This document shows, in pieces, positions 1-15,371 of a stretch of DNA of 64,000 nucleotides (the first letter of the stretch is position 1; every line of letters begins with the position of its first letter). This DNA comes from Brachypodium distachyon. Its lineage: Eukaryota > Streptophyta > Magnoliopsida > Poales > Poaceae. The stretch spans positions 47,830,650 to 47,894,649 of the forward strand of contig NC_016134.3 of assembly GCF_000005505.3 (NCBI RefSeq), given 5' to 3'. A model generated the notes under the pieces. The model was not told the DNA's origin, made no database searches, and saw only the letters and a program-made list of their open reading frames with translations. The position numbers were made by a program, and so were the translations under genes.

Positions 1-322
1 CCTCGAAGCCACGCACGGAGCCATTGTTGGGCGCCGCCGTCTTCTCCCCCTGGAACCCCGCCGTGTCGTCCAGCAGCAGCGACCCGTCGCAGCCCTGGAC
101 GAAGCAGTCGTGGAAGAAGAGCTGGAGGATGGAGGCGCCGATGCGGGTCTCCTTGCCAATGGCGGACTCCACGGCGGACCTCACGGCGGCCTGCGCGCCC
201 GGGCACGACGCCGAGTAGAACCCCGTCGACAGCTGCTGCTGCGCCCACGAGCCGGCGGCCATGGCGACCAAGACCAGGACGCACAGGGCATTAGCATTGA
301 TAATATTCATGCCCGAAGCCAT
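1..322 (-). CDS. Class III peroxidase, 5' exon (gene cut by window edge)
   Basis: Secreted heme peroxidase of the plant class III family, which oxidises phenolics with H2O2 in the cell wall or vacuole. The reading frame starts at the ATG at 322, preceded by a TATA box about 115 bp upstream, and runs off the left edge after about 107 codons. Residues 1 to about 27 are a hydrophobic signal peptide ending in AGSWAQ. Then come the mature start QQLSTGFY, the first Cys of the fold (SCPGA), the distal heme block with catalytic Arg and His (RIGASI..LFFHDCF), and the calcium and cysteine loop [13 protein letters not shown] and GCDG are contiguous, whereas the paralog at 2765-5338 has an intron there. 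An alternative start at Met5 (310) would also give a signal peptide. The heme-proximal half lies outside the window. Confidence 0.93.
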   Translation of the reverse strand, partial: MASGMNIINANALCVLVLVAMAAGSWAQQQLSTGFYSASCPGAQAAVRSAVESAIGKETRIGASILQLFFHDCFVQGCDGSLLLDDTAGFQGEKTAAPNNGSVRGFE

Positions 323-436
323 GATCGAATTACTAGCTAGCTAGCTGTTACTATATGTTCGGGCAGTGAGACTGAAGCCGTTTGTGCTTAATTTGCTTGA
401 GGCTTGAGCTAACATAAGCTTTGCGCAGGCCTCAGG

Positions 437-444
437 TATTTATA
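437..444 (-). promoter_or_regulatory. TATA box of the left peroxidase gene
   Basis: The minus strand reads TATAAATA about 115 bp upstream of the ATG at 322. The second peroxidase has the same octamer in the same context, GCTATAAATA, at 5463-5470. Confidence 0.65.
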
Positions 445-526
445 GCACGGCCGCGGGCACGAGCTTAATTAATAATTGTGCTGCTGCTGATAAGAGTGCA
501 CTACTAGTAGAGACATTAGATTGCCT

Positions 527-634
527 GTCAGTGTTGCCATATATACTCTACTGCTCGGTTGGACTCAGAGTTGATTCGGAGTCAGTGTTGCCATGTACTA
601 GTACGACTCGGTTGGACTTGGAGTTGACTCAGAG
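527..634. repeat. 54-bp tandem duplication in peroxidase promoter
   Basis: Two head-to-tail copies (527-580 and 581-634) begin GTCAGTGTTGCCAT and contain CTCGGTTGGACT and a GAGTTGA core. They differ at several bases. They lie 80-190 bp upstream of the TATA box of the left peroxidase gene. Only one counterpart of the GTTGGACTT(T/G)GAGTTGA core is seen upstream of the second peroxidase. Confidence 0.7.
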
Positions 635-845
635 GACACGTAAGCATGCATGCATGCACGGTGAGAGCTGCTGCTTAATTCAGGTTTTGTTGTGCGAGTG
701 AGAACACGTTTGGCCTCCAGTCAAAGCAAGTCAAACTTGTCCACAGACGTCTGACAGTAATACGTACGGTTAAGTAAAGGGTAGCTAGTACAGTGACTTT
801 GACCACTCTGCATGCAGCTATATATGCATGTGCATGCATGCATGA
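609..845 (-). promoter_or_regulatory. Upstream block shared by both peroxidase promoters (copy 1)
   Basis: This block aligns by eye with 5577-5765. Shared stretches include GTTGGACTT.GAGTTGA, AGGACACGTA, TCAGGTTTTG, GAGTGAGAACAC, a TTGACC/TGGCC..AGTCAAA stretch, GGTTAAGTAAAG and CATGCAGCTA. TTGAC and GTCAA cores resemble W-boxes, and CATGCATG resembles an RY repeat. Function is inferred only from conservation between the paralogs. Confidence 0.5.
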
Positions 846-1674
846 GTCGTCGTCGTCGTCGCGCTCGCGCCCACTTCTCATCGGCCACCATAACAAAAAA
901 GCTAGCCTACTAAATGCTGCTAACTGGAATTAACTGATCTGTTCCCGTGAAACTACTTCGAAGTTCCTGCAAGATTAATTCTCTCCCGTACGTCACAAAA
1001 TGGTAGGAATTGCAGGCAGCACTCCAAAGCCAAAATGTTTTGGCATATCTCGCGATGATGATAAATGAGTAAATTTTGTCTAGAACCATCTTTTTCAGAG
1101 TTTAATTAAGGCGGTGTTTCTTGACAAATTTACATTTTCATTTAGCTAAGCGAAATTTGGTGGCAATAAGAGCTGTTGCACGCAATTGCCATGCATGCGG
1201 AAGTATATCTGAATATACATACAACATATCTTCTTCGATTGGCCCCAATATAGAGCTGTTGCATGCAAGAGAGCTAGCCGCTAGTGGTTGCTATTTTTAA
1301 GAAGACCGAGAAATAATTACTTCGAAATTGATGCTAACAACTGTCCGATCCAATCAGCACTGAGATAGATTTGTGTAAGCATAAACGATCGATGAAAATA
1401 ATCTTAATCAAACGGTTCTGATCGTCAACTGAGAAGTAAAATTTTTGGGTCGACTAAGAAATTAATAGATACTCCCGGTCTGTCCAATTTGGACGGACGG
1501 TAGCCCAATTAAGATTTCTTCACCCGCCGTACGTCCAATTTGGATGTCAGCATTTAATTTCTTTTGCTCGGCCCAATAATATGCATGTAGACATTAGTGA
1601 TGGAATTACATCATACTCGATCGGTGAATATAATTGATTTACAAAATCCGACAGTTCAATGAAGCCCTAGCTAG
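846..1674. other. Intergenic, no gene seen
   Basis: AT-rich spacer downstream of the RING gene and upstream of the left peroxidase promoter. I found no coding frame, RNA gene or clear transposon ends here. Confidence 0.5.
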
Positions 1675-2049
1675 CTAGACCATGCTGGCGACGACGGGGT
1701 CTGGATGCCAGACAAAGGTCCTGCAAACAGGGCAGGTAATCCTCCTGCTGGTCTGGATCCACTTGGCCATGCAATCCCTGTGGAACTCGTGGCCACACGC
1801 CGGCAGCACGCAGCAGGCCTCGCCCTCCTCCTCCATCTTCCCCATGCACACCGTGCAATCCAGCGACTCTTGATCCTGGCCATGTCGCCGCTGCCGCCGT
1901 GGGAGCGTGGCGTGGTCGACGATCCTGAGCGCCATCGCCGCCGCCTCGTCCTCGGGGCTGTCGTAGAAGAAGCAGACGTAGACGACGACGCCCGCCAGCA
2001 GCACCGCCGCTATCACGCTGTAGAACACCAGGTCCCCGTCCACCTCCAT
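1675..2049 (-). CDS. Membrane-anchored RING-H2 finger protein (ATL-like E3 ligase)
   Basis: Single-exon gene of 124 aa. A hydrophobic segment near residues 8-27 (SVIAAVLLAGVVVYVCFF) is a probable membrane anchor. It is followed by an acidic linker and a C-terminal RING-H2 domain. The domain has the C-x2-C pair at CTVC, then PACGHEFH giving Cys, His and His, then DC, and the closing CPVC, so all eight zinc ligands of a C3H2C3 RING are present. Such proteins act as E3 ubiquitin ligases on endomembranes or the plasma membrane, often in stress responses. It is shorter than typical ATL proteins and the usual GLD motif before the RING is not obvious. It lies between two peroxidase genes on the same strand with its own intergenic space on both sides. 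Substrates cannot be inferred. Confidence 0.82.
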   Translation of the reverse strand: MEVDGDLVFYSVIAAVLLAGVVVYVCFFYDSPEDEAAAMALRIVDHATLPRRQRRHGQDQESLDCTVCMGKMEEEGEACCVLPACGHEFHRDCMAKWIQTSRRITCPVCRTFVWHPDPVVASMV

Positions 2050-2764
2050 TGCTTTTGATTGTTAGGTACTCCTCCGTTTCTAAATTTTTGTCGTGGTTTT
2101 ACCTCGATCAACAGAAAGAGACGAACGAACAAGACCACACGAAGTCGATTCCTGTAATTATTGTGTAAGAAACTGGTAGTGATTCGGTGTCGGAAAAGGA
2201 AACCGGTCGAGACAGCGTCCTCGTACTCGTAGAACCAAAGACTGATCGAGGCTCCCGCGGAACCGGGAGCCCAAGACGGACCGGACCGACCTGGACCGTA
2301 TGGGCCCTGATGGGCCGTGGCGCGCGTACGGATGCAACAACGTAAAGACCAAGCGGGCTAGCAATGCTGATACCAGAAAGGACATTTCTGCTGGTGGGCC
2401 GCAGCCCATGTACGTATGTATGCAACAGCCCGCTTCAGGGGCCGCGTGGCATATATCGTAAGGAAAGGCGATTACACGTTGATGCTAACTTTGGATTCGG
2501 TGTAACTCTCGTGATGATGAATTAATAATATGCGGTTAGATTTGATGTAAAAGGAAGAACTTCAATGCACGGGACAAACTACAACGTGTATGTTGTCCAA
2601 TTATTCGATGTAGGGACATAAGGATCGATACAATGAATACATATTAATTTGACAATTGTGGAAGCAAAAAAAATGCGAGACGTGACCGCAAGTTCTCACC
2701 AGAACACACAAATCACTCGACACACACACACGGTATGCATCATCACTTTACATATATAATTCAG
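2050..2764. other. Intergenic, half of a Stowaway-like end at 2066-2100
   Basis: The stretch after 2066 (TACTCCTCCGTTTCTAAAT) resembles one Stowaway terminus, but no matching opposite end is seen. Apparent reading frames at 2108-2425 have no recognisable domain or conserved start context. Confidence 0.4.
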
Positions 2765-5338
<2,574 letters not shown>

Positions 5339-5462
5339 GTATATATCGTCGACCTTAATTGTATCTACTAATCAATGGAATCGATCCCTGCAGCTGGTTT
5401 AAGTGAGCAATGAACTATGGGAGTGTGTTTGTTGCCTTGAGCTAAGCTTGATAGGGCCTGGA

Positions 5463-5470
5463 TATTTATA
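5463..5470 (-). promoter_or_regulatory. TATA box of the complete peroxidase gene
   Basis: The minus strand reads TATAAATA about 125 bp upstream of the ATG at 5338, matching the left paralog. Confidence 0.65.
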
Positions 5471-5576
5471 GCACAAGATGAACCAAACTTCTTGCAGCAG
5501 TACTGGCACATGCAGTCAGGCAGGCATATGCGCGTACTAGCTAGCTTGATAAGAATAGTTAACTACTCACCAACTC

Positions 5577-5765
5577 CGTTGGACTTTGAGTTGAACCTGT
5601 CCAGGACACGTACATTGCTGCACTCAGGTTTTGGTGAGTGAGAACACTTTGACCTCTAGTCAAATTAAGCAAGAAAAAGGAAGAAGAAAAAGGTCGGTCG
5701 ACACGGTTAAGTAAAGCTAGAGCAGGTGTAGTCACCCTCCATGCAGCTAGCATGCATGCATGGCT
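5577..5765 (-). promoter_or_regulatory. Upstream block shared by both peroxidase promoters (copy 2)
   Basis: Counterpart of 609-845. It keeps AGGACACGTACA, TCAGGTTTTG, GAGTGAGAACAC, TTTGACCTCTAGTCAAA, GGTTAAGTAAAG and CATGCAGCTA in the same order. Confidence 0.5.
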
Positions 5766-5915
5766 GTAGTAGTAGCTAGTATAGCAGTCGTCGTTGCCTT
5801 TCTTGGGCCACGATAAAGCTTCCTTGCTTTGTTTAGCACATGAACATGTTGGTGCACGTCGATCATTTCTAGACCTCAGATTCATGCGTGCATGGTAATC
5901 TCAATATGAAAGAAG

Positions 5916-6026
5916 TACTCCTCGTTCCATATTAAGTGTTGAAATATTGCATGTATCTAGATGCGTTTTAAGAACAGATACATTCATATTGAACAACTTT
6001 GAGACACTTAATATTGCACCGGAGTA
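5916..6026. mobile_element. Stowaway MITE
   Basis: Starts TA-CTCCTCGTTCCATATTAAG and ends CTTAATATTGCACCGGAG-TA. The inverted ends match imperfectly over about 20 bp, and internal GCATGTATCTAG and AGATACATTC also pair. Confidence 0.7.
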
Positions 6027-6338
6027 GCTAGCTAGCTAGAATGATACATTTGCTACACATGCATGTTGCTAATCTATTGCATTCGTAGTCCTAGTTAAAG
6101 TTCAACATTGATTACCTTGCCATTGCATTCGTAATCGTACGTTTAGTGAACTCAATTTTATCTGTATATATTAATGTACATGCAGGCAATATGAATAATC
6201 CTGCGAGCCCTCTGCTTTGCAACACGCGCGTTGTTCAGGACGAGCATCTAGTTAACTAAAAGTTGTACTCATGTTTTCTGGATTCTCTTTGCAGAAAGAT
6301 TCAACCAAAAGATATATTCTTCCTTTCAAACGTACTAT

Positions 6339-6455
6339 ATGCTCCCTCTGTTCCATAATTCTTGTCGAATATTACATGTATCAAGACATTTTTTAGAAAT
6401 AGATACATCCAATTTTGAACAAATTTGAAACAGGAATTATGTAACTGAGGAAGTA
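6339..6455. mobile_element. Stowaway MITE
   Basis: Starts CTCCCTCTGTTCCATAATTC and ends GGAATTATGTAACTGAGGAAG, with a TA flank. It has the same layout as the element at 5916-6026. Confidence 0.65.
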
Positions 6456-9400
6456 TTAATTATTGTAATGAAACGAAAAGTTCTTTGGTCTCTTATTTAT
6501 CGGTGAGAATATGGCAATCGTCCATGCATGAAGTCTTCGCTGGCTAGCTGCGTTTCAAAACCCATATATGCATATATAGTACCTGGACCGAGACACCTCC
6601 CGCTAGCAATATAACTATATATATATCCCTACTGCTGCAAGAGTCAAAGTGTGTGGTACTGGTAATTACTTAATTACGGATGTTGGGTACACTCGATCGA
6701 TCACATGCACACCCAACCACCCACTTCATTGGAACGTTAAAGTAAACTAATACTATCACCTTGAGCAACTATTCCACATTTCTCAAATCCCAATCTTGCT
6801 TTTAATTCAAGGAAATTGTTGAAGAGATATATGCAGAAGGTTCCTTTATGCTGCCTAATCTCTAAAGTGGCCATACATCGATCACTCTAATAATTAAAGG
6901 GGAGTGTATAGTATTGTAGAGTGGAGTATATGCTATATGCATGTTCACACCTTAAGTAAACTAAAAGGTTCCAGCGAAAAAAAACAAATAACTAAAGGGA
7001 CTCGTCTAAGAGATAGTTATTTCTAAGTCAACAATTGTAGCCATCCAATCAAGATTTTCTTATCCATCGGACACCTACATTAATATTACATGAATCTCAG
7101 TAATTGAATCAAAAGGTTGTTATCATTGACTAAAAAATAGTTATTTCTCAGTCGTTTAAGAAATAGTAAAAACGATAGCTACATGATACTCATATTTTCT
7201 AAAAGATAAAATAATAATTAGACGATCCACATCCAACTTTTCGAGTGGCTACATAGCTTTTGACAGGGACGATGGAAGGGAGCTTTCAGAGTAGTTTACG
7301 TTTAACGATAGTTAATTAATAAAGTGATAAAGTGAAGGCAGGCATTCTTCCAGTGACTTAAGTAAGTACTCGAGGGAGATGAAAGGTCACTAAACTTGCC
7401 GACATTCTGTGTCCTCCATTGGTTCACCCGTAGCCATCACGAGGAACACGTACACTTAGTGCCCTTCACCTTAATCATATGGACGATCGAGTATATATGC
7501 TAGCTTTGAGGTTTCAGCATCTACCAGAGCTGGCAGATAAGCTGGAAGACATGCATTAGAGAAACTTTAACCTTTTCAGTAAGGTTGCAAAAGGGCAAAA
7601 GGTTGAGTACTCTGAAACAGAGGAAGAATGTATATATTCATGGTTCTCGCTAAACCGAACATGCTTAGAAATAGAAAATGCGGCCTAAATTGACATTTAT
7701 GCTCCATTTGTGGTTGGTAATTAAATTGTGTTGTACTCGACTTATTTCATAATAATCTTTGAGAAAACAGGCAAAATAAGTTGATGAGATAAACAGTAGA
7801 AAAAACAAAAGGTGACCCGGGCGGGCATGTAATTACAACCAGTAAATTAGGATTAGCATAATCCACCGTACATACATTACCAATTACAAAACCTGATCGA
7901 CGCTCACGAACATTGTAGATGATGAAGCCCTGATCGAAAGGCCATCTAATAATGGGGTCGACGATTAACCTTGACAAGAAAGGTTGACAAAAAAAGAGGA
8001 ACCAATAAAGTATGAACCGAAGGAGAAATATGACCAACAAATTAACTGGTTATATATATAATTAACCTCGATCCAATTGCAAAAGATGCATGGTAACGCA
8101 CACATCAGCGGAGACAATTAACCTCCAATCATTCACACCTGCTCGCCTTATTAGTCAAGATGCACACGGATTAATTGATCTGAAAAGATTACAGTTAGGC
8201 TCGTGACATTAAATTAAGTTTGTAGTTGTACAGAGTACATTTTTTTCCTTTTTTCAAGGTGAAAGTACATAGTACTCCGTACATTTTTAGATTAATAGTA
8301 CAACAATGCCTGTCAAGCAAGAGAGTACATGCATCGTTATATCGTACGTCCAAAGTTAGCTTCCGAGTGTAGATTATTAATAATTCACGTTGATAATGTG
8401 CTGACAAAATGTTCGAGAATGTATACGTTGCTGATATAGAGAGAGGCCGTGGATACGCCACGATGGTGTGACACTGTGCATATTATTGTCATCGAGCTGA
8501 CTTTGTTGCAAATATTTGTTGCCACCCACACCCACTTAAAAAGGTAGTGCATAACAAACTCGACATTTTTAAAACCCATATTTTGAGAACCATGCAATCA
8601 AGCAAACTGACATTTTAAAAGATCCACTCTCTCCTCCCCTTCTCACCCACTCATGCAAGAAAGGTCATACATAACTACACTAGTTGTCTGTCACTTTTCC
8701 CAGTATATATACACGTATTACTTTGCGACTGATTAATTCACTAAAGCCACTTAATTTGGATTTACACAGTGTATATATACTTGATCCGGAGCAAAGTTGA
8801 AGAGAATCCTAGTTTTGAGAAAACAACTGAATGTTTTTTCTATGAAAGTTAGCATTTGTGGGACATGTCGGATGTTTTTTTAGGAGACATGGGGGTTAGT
8901 TTTTTTTTTTTGAGCACTGCTTGACGTACGACGAAAGCAGTACGATTTTCTTACTACAATGCACATCAAACGTTGATCATAATTTCTCCATTCCTAATCA
9001 CCACTGATTCCTTTCATCATACACAAATCGTACATGGACTGTCGTACGTGAGGTAGTTCTGTCTTTTTTTTTTTGAGCGAAACATGAGGGTTAGTTGTAA
9101 GGGCGTGTCTTCGATCTTCGGAGGACGAGTGGGGCTGCAATGCAATTGCAGGAGTCCAGTCAAGTGGGCCGATACAGGAGCTATCAAAGTGTGGATGGGC
9201 CTATTTTATGCGTGGCTAAGCTGCCCGCCGACGGGAGAACACTTATCTGAACAATGGGCTCAAATTTCGAGATGCATTCTACTGCATCATATTGAGCTCA
9301 GGCTGGGCTGGATTGTTCTAAAGAAAAGGCTGGGCCAGATATGCATTCCTGGGGCAAAACATTTTCCACCACAAAGAAGGAGTTCGTTATAAAAAAAAAT

Positions 9401-9998
9401 GCATGCACGCAAACAAGTGCATGCAAAGTGCAATTAGGAGCGATGCTTGTGGATTAGTAGCACGTGGAACAGTGATCACTAAGTACCAATTCGTGACTCC
9501 CTGTTGCATATTTTGCATCGCATGCACTTGCTCTTTCTTCCAACAAAGTTAGTACAGTAGTAGTAAAAGTTTTTCACCTGATTTCATCATGTCATAACAG
9601 TAACGGATCATTAAATTTTACAGCATGACCTCGTTAATTCGACCGAAAGGAAGAAAGAGTTCACGACACATCGAAGCCAGTAGCCATTTCTGACCGGCTG
9701 ACATACGGCTGCCCAAGTTACGCCAAAACTGAACGAAAATAAAGTCCGACAAGGAAGGCGGTGCTTGCTACTATACGTGTCAACGTTCAAGAAAGCGGTT
9801 CCCGGTGGCCAAATTGGACCCATTTTTTTTTTTGTGTTACGTGCAGTGTACTACCGTACAGCGGCCCAAGCTGTATTTCCCCGTATTTATTGTCACAGGA
9901 GTTATTCCGCTGGCTGCCCAACAGCTTTCTTCTTCTTCTTCTTCCGCCGCACGAATTCCGAGCAAAGCACGCGCCGCGTACTACGAGATCGGAGATCG
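6456..9998. other. Long intergenic region, no gene seen
   Basis: AT-rich spacer between the divergently oriented peroxidase and LACS genes. No frame with a recognisable domain on either strand. 9927-9948 is a pyrimidine tract of TTC repeats just before the LACS start, as often found in plant 5' leaders. Confidence 0.5.
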
Positions 9999-12900
9999 AT
10001 GGCGGATTCCGCGATGAAGAAGTACCTGGTGCAGGTGGAGGAAGGCCGGGCGGCGGCGGCGGCGGCGGAGGACGGGACCGCCGGGGCGCCGTCCGTCGGG
10101 CCCGCCTACCGCTGCGCGGCCGGGGGCGGCGCCGCCTCGCCGCCCGTCGTGCCAGGGCTCGACTCCTGCTGGGACATATTCCGGTACGTGCGCCTTTGCC
10201 TAGTTCCGCTGTTTGGATTCTTTCCCGAACGCGAGTGATCGGGTTTTCCAGATTGATTTCCGCGCACACGTAAACAATCGCTGAATCCTTCCAACAAATC
10301 CTGCAATTGAACGCGGCCAGGAAATGGTTTGCCGAAACGGCTGTCTATGCGACCAATTGTTGCTGCACGTGGTAATTATAGGATCCAATAATCCCGTGCT
10401 GAATTTCCAATTTCTTCTTGGGTTAAAACATGCGGATGAGTTAAAAGCAATATTGACCGGTTTTTTTTTGTTTGTTTGCACTTTATATTGCTATAAGCTA
10501 GAAAAGAGAAGAGTGCAACATTGCCCGTTGAGATTTATTAAATCCGACTGGAGCTTACAGATTTGCATAAATAAACCTGATGCTTTACATACTTTGCGTA
10601 GATAGATTCCAGAAAAAATATATAGAAAAATCATGCATGTTTATACTGAAGCAGAGTATAAACAAAAAGGAGCAGCTTTACCAGTAAACAGTACAGAAAG
10701 GCAACCCGAATAGCTAAAAAACACATAATGCTGACATGATTTTTACCTATTTCATAACTGTCAATAACCAACCTTATGTTCAGTTTACATCTGAATCCCC
10801 TAGAGAAAGCCAAACCATATCAGACAACGGAATTCATACTGGATGCTAAAAATCCTATCCAATTCCTATATGAAATCGATGTAATTATCTCTAAAGATAT
10901 GTCTTTACGATTTCCTTGTTACTGATATGCTTGTGTGCATGTGTACAGCTTATCTGTGGAAAAGTACCCCGGTAACCCGATGTTGGGCCGCCGCGAAATC
11001 ATGGACGGCAAGGTTAGTCCATGCCTCTCACTTTCCTCAAACTGGGATCCATATGTTTCCATCTCCTTCAACTGTTTTAATTTCATATCAGGCCGGTAAG
11101 TACATATGGGTGACTTACAAGGAAGTATATGACTCTGTGCTCAAGGTGGGGGCTTCAATTCGGAGCTGCGGCGTCAGCAAGGTACGTGGTGGTTGCTGGT
11201 GTGGGCGTTTGATGCTTGTTCAGTGATCTTGCACACCTGTCCTGATCCTTTGTTTTTAGAATAACACTGGGGAGTCGGGAACGGTTCTAGGCTCCATTTC
11301 GAATTATCATGTGTCATTAGTCTTTATTATTGTTCAGAAACTACGTGCCAATTGGTTTCTCCTTGATCATCTGCAGGGAGGACGATGTGGCATCTACGGA
11401 GGCAATTGCCCTGAGTGGGTTGTCAGTATGCAGGTATGCCATGTATACGATCGCTGTATAGGTTAAAGATGGTGCGTGGAACAAATTAGAAACAATGATA
11501 TTACCGTATTACCACTCCGCCTACATCGCCATGTTCATCGACAGTGTTACAAAATGTTTATTCCAATTTGTGTACCCCAGCTTCTTAAATTGTCCAAAAG
11601 AATGACCCCTCTTTTAGCCACAAATCCTACACCAAATTTCTCTGTTCTATGCAAACACAAAAAGAGAAAAAAACAGACAGTTTTCAGTAATACTGTTTTG
11701 ATCCTCTGAAGAAGAAAATGTGGAAAACATCCTAATCATGTATTATTAAAAATGCTACATCTTTTGTTTATCAGATCAGAACTTTGACAGTATGTTGTTC
11801 TGTGCTTAACTTTTCAGGCCTGCAATGCCCATGGCATTTACTGTGTTCCATTGTATGACACACTTGGTAAGATATTTTTTGGTTTCACTGGGCACCACAA
11901 ACACATGATGACGTGGTATTCTGGAATTGTCTTGTTAATTTGCAGAGACACTATGAGCGCCATTCACATGTTAGAATTTTGGTTTCTTGCTACTTGTCAA
12001 CAAGGGTATGCTGATGTCTCCCATCATTTAATTTTGTAGGTGCTGGGGCTATAGAATTTATATTATGCCATGCAGAGGTAGAAATTGCTTTTGTGGAGGA
12101 GAAGAAGATTGGAGAGGTACATTCCTCACTGGAACACCAGCTAGTTTATTTACAAGTTATCCCTGCTAGAAAGCATATAGTTATAAGATTCACCATGCAT
12201 GTAGCTATCTTGGTGCTTCGTTTTTAAAAATATCTTTCTAAGCACCGAGCTACACTAAAATGACTTTGTCTCCCGTAGAATATCCTGGATTTTTACATTT
12301 CCCACTAATAAATCTCGTTGTAAATTTCTAATCATCAGGTTGTTTCTCTAATAACCCAAGGAGATTTAAATATATGACATGGCAATCTGTTAGTTGATCT
12401 GTTAGAATAATCTAGACAGTGCATGTTGAAATTGGTAACTTCATAAAGAAAATCACATGTCCTGAGCTTCCATGGTTCATGTGATCTACCTTGTGTCTGA
12501 GTCTTACAACAATTGTGGGGTACTGTTTCAGGTACTCAAGACATTACCAAATGCGACCAAATTTTTGAAGAGTGAGTTCAAGATGAGTTATGCCTGTTAT
12601 TAAGCCAGTGTTGTGTGTATATATTTTGTTGATCTGGTATCATTTTGTTGTAAGCAATCGTGAGCTTTGGTAAGGTCAGTCCTGATCAGAAGGAAAAGGT
12701 TGAGCAGAACGGTTTGTACATCTACTCATGGACTGAGTTTGTTCTTAAGGTAAGCTCTCCCTTTCTGAGACAGCTGTTTCCCTAAAACAATACTGCTGGT
12801 ACATTGAATGCGCTCTTTTATGCCTCATCTGTATGTACACTTTAATTGACATCCTTGTGAGCTAACTTTTATCTGCCACACCTGCAGGGAGATGGGAATG

Positions 12901-15371
12901 AAGACAAGTATGAACTTCCTCCAAAGGAAAAAGATGACATATGCACGATAATGTACACCAGTGGAACAACTGGTGATCCTAAGGGTGTTTTAATCTCCAA
13001 TAAGAGCATAATTACCATTGTTTCAGCAGTAGATGAGTTCCTTAGCAATTCAAATGAACAGGTAAAGCTATCCCTATTTTACTGCACATTTCTGTACCTT
13101 TGAGATATCTTTCATTTTTCTGAAACTGATCTCATTGTAACAGATTCGTGAGAATGATGTTTACATTTCTTATCTTCCGCTCGCCCATATATTTGACCGC
13201 GTGATCGAGGAGGTGTTCATTCACCACGGTGCCTCAATTGGATTTTGGCGTGGAGTAAGGATGAAAGAAACAGACGGTTAAATTCTTTTGCTTTCTTCAT
13301 CTCAAAGCAGCACATTTTGATCAATAAGCATTCTGCTTCAGGATGTCAAACTTTTGGTTGAAGATATTGGAGAACTCAAGCCAACATTATTCTGCGCTGT
13401 TCCACGTGTACTAGACAGAATCTATGGAGGTACTGCATTCAACTTAAAGAATCTTAACTGAGCAATCCAAACGTAATATGTACGTTAATATTATTCTAAC
13501 ATTGAGGCAGATGACAATGTTACATTGATTGTGTGATTCAGGATTGCAAGATAAAGTTTCAACTGGTGGTTTCATGAAGAAGACATTATTCAATGTTGCT
13601 TACAAATAGTAAGATTTTTCTAGGAACTGATCAATCATGTTTCTTCTCTGACGCTGTGATCAGACCCTTAATCTTTTATTCTGAACTTATAAATGGTTCT
13701 ATAGCAAACAAGGGAACATGATAAAAGGAACCAAGCATGAAGATGCTGCTGCTATTTTTGACAGACTAGTCTTCACCAAGGTACACCGAAATGATAAAAA
13801 ACAACAACAATAATTTCAGCTCCAACTTAACTGTCTGATGTTTGCGTTCAATTTTAATCTTCTAATGCAACCATCTAGGTGAAACGAGGACTTGGTGGCA
13901 GAGTCCGAATAATTCTATCTGGTGCAGCTCCCCTGTCTAATCATGTCGAGGAGTTCTTGCGTGTGGTTACATGCTCCCATGTTCTTCAAGGCTATGGTAT
14001 GCTTATCGAGCCATATTTATGATCTTAATAGTCCTGAATTCAGAAAACCAAAAATCTTCAGTATTTTAACAAGGTATCTGAGTATCCTAATGGCGGTTGC
14101 TTGTTTTCTTCTTTATAGGTCTCACTGAGACATGTGCGGGGTCCTTTGTTTCCTTGCCAAACAACATGTCCATGCTTGGAACTGTGGGTCCTCCAGTCCC
14201 CTACGTTGAAGCACGCCTAGAGTCCGTTCCTGAGATGGGGTATGATGCATTATCAGAAGAATCGCCTCGTGGGGAGATCTGCATCAGAGGGGACACCTTA
14301 TTCTCAGGGTACTACAAGCGAGAGGACCTCACCAAGGAAGTCTTGGTCGATGGCTGGTTCCACACAGGTATGATGTCACCATCAGTCAAGAAGGCAAGAG
14401 GAAACCAAATATTCACAGACATCTTTCACTGATAAGTGATGCCATCAGAAAAACAGACAATTTAACTTGCAATCATAAGATTCTTTGACATCTCCGCCTC
14501 TCTGAATTCTTCTTCTTCTTCTTTTTTGCGAGAAAAATTCTTCTTCTTTGTTGTGCTCATTTTCACATCTTCCTGTAGGAGACATTGGTGAGTGGCAGCC
14601 TGATGGAAGCATGAAGATCATCGACCGCAAGAAGAACATCTTCAAGCTCTCCCAAGGAGAATACGTCGCGGTTGAAAATCTAGAGAACATATTTGGTCAA
14701 GCTCCCAATGTTGATTCGGTACAGTCGGGCAATGACCTTCATGCACTCATTTACTCCTGACGCCAGTGTCTTGCAGAGTATATCCAAAATATTTGTACTG
14801 ACTTTGACGAATTTCTTCAGATCTGGGTGTATGGAAACAGCTTCGAATCATGCCTGGTTGCTGTGATCAACCCCAACAAGCAAGGTCTCGAACGATGGGC
14901 GGAGTCGAACGGGGTAACAGGAGATTTTGCCTCGATATGCGGACATCCTAAGGCGAAAGAGTTCATCTTGGAAGAACTATCCAAAACTGGTAAAGAGAAG
15001 AAGGTAAGCAATAAACCGGGACAAGTGAAACATACCGAAAGTTTCTATAACAATTCTACATGTGGTGACCTGGGCAGAAATATCTGATACATCATGCTTC
15101 TCTTGATCTTGCTGCAACAGCTGAAAGGCTTTGAGATGATTAGAACTGTTCATCTGGAGCCGGTCCTGTTTGACTTGGAGCGTGACCTCATCACCCCGAC
15201 CTACAAGAAGAAGCGACCACAACTCCTCAAATATTATCAGGCACAATTCACACCTGCAATCCATCATTACGTATATTTTGCATCCAAGGTAATTTGCAGT
15301 ATTGTCCATCTGACCCCGGTGCCATTTTTCTTCAGACTATCATCGACGACATGTACCAGAGCATGAAGTAG
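9999..15371 (+). CDS. Long-chain acyl-CoA synthetase, LACS4-like, 19 exons
   Basis: ATP-dependent acyl-CoA ligase activating long-chain fatty acids, here of the LACS3/4/5-like clade. Exons: 9999-10183, 10949-11012, 11092-11181, 11377-11433, 11818-11866, 12040-12116, 12532-12571, 12655-12749, 12888-13061, 13144-13254, 13342-13429, 13542-13608, 13705-13780, 13879-13996, 14119-14367, 14579-14718, 14821-15003, 15121-15240, 15336-15371. They sum to 2019 nt (672 aa plus stop) with consistent phases. Motifs are the AMP-binding loop YTSGTTGDPKGV (about 242-253), QGYGLTET (about 428-435) and the fatty-acyl-CoA synthetase signature from HTGDIGEW to SQGEY (about 512-542). The C-terminus is SMK, not a PTS1 peroxisomal signal, so ER or another membrane is likelier. 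All introns are GT-AG except intron 18, which begins GC. The start is the ATG giving MADSAMKKYLVQVEE, as in this clade. Confidence 0.96.

Noticed and set aside
2108..2425. 105-codon minus-strand frame
   Set aside because: No domain, no splice sites to extend it, and no similarity to neighbouring genes.
9761..10306. Several overlapping frames around the LACS start
   Set aside because: Other frames of the 5' leader and exon 1 of LACS; only the frame from 9999 matches the family and splices correctly.
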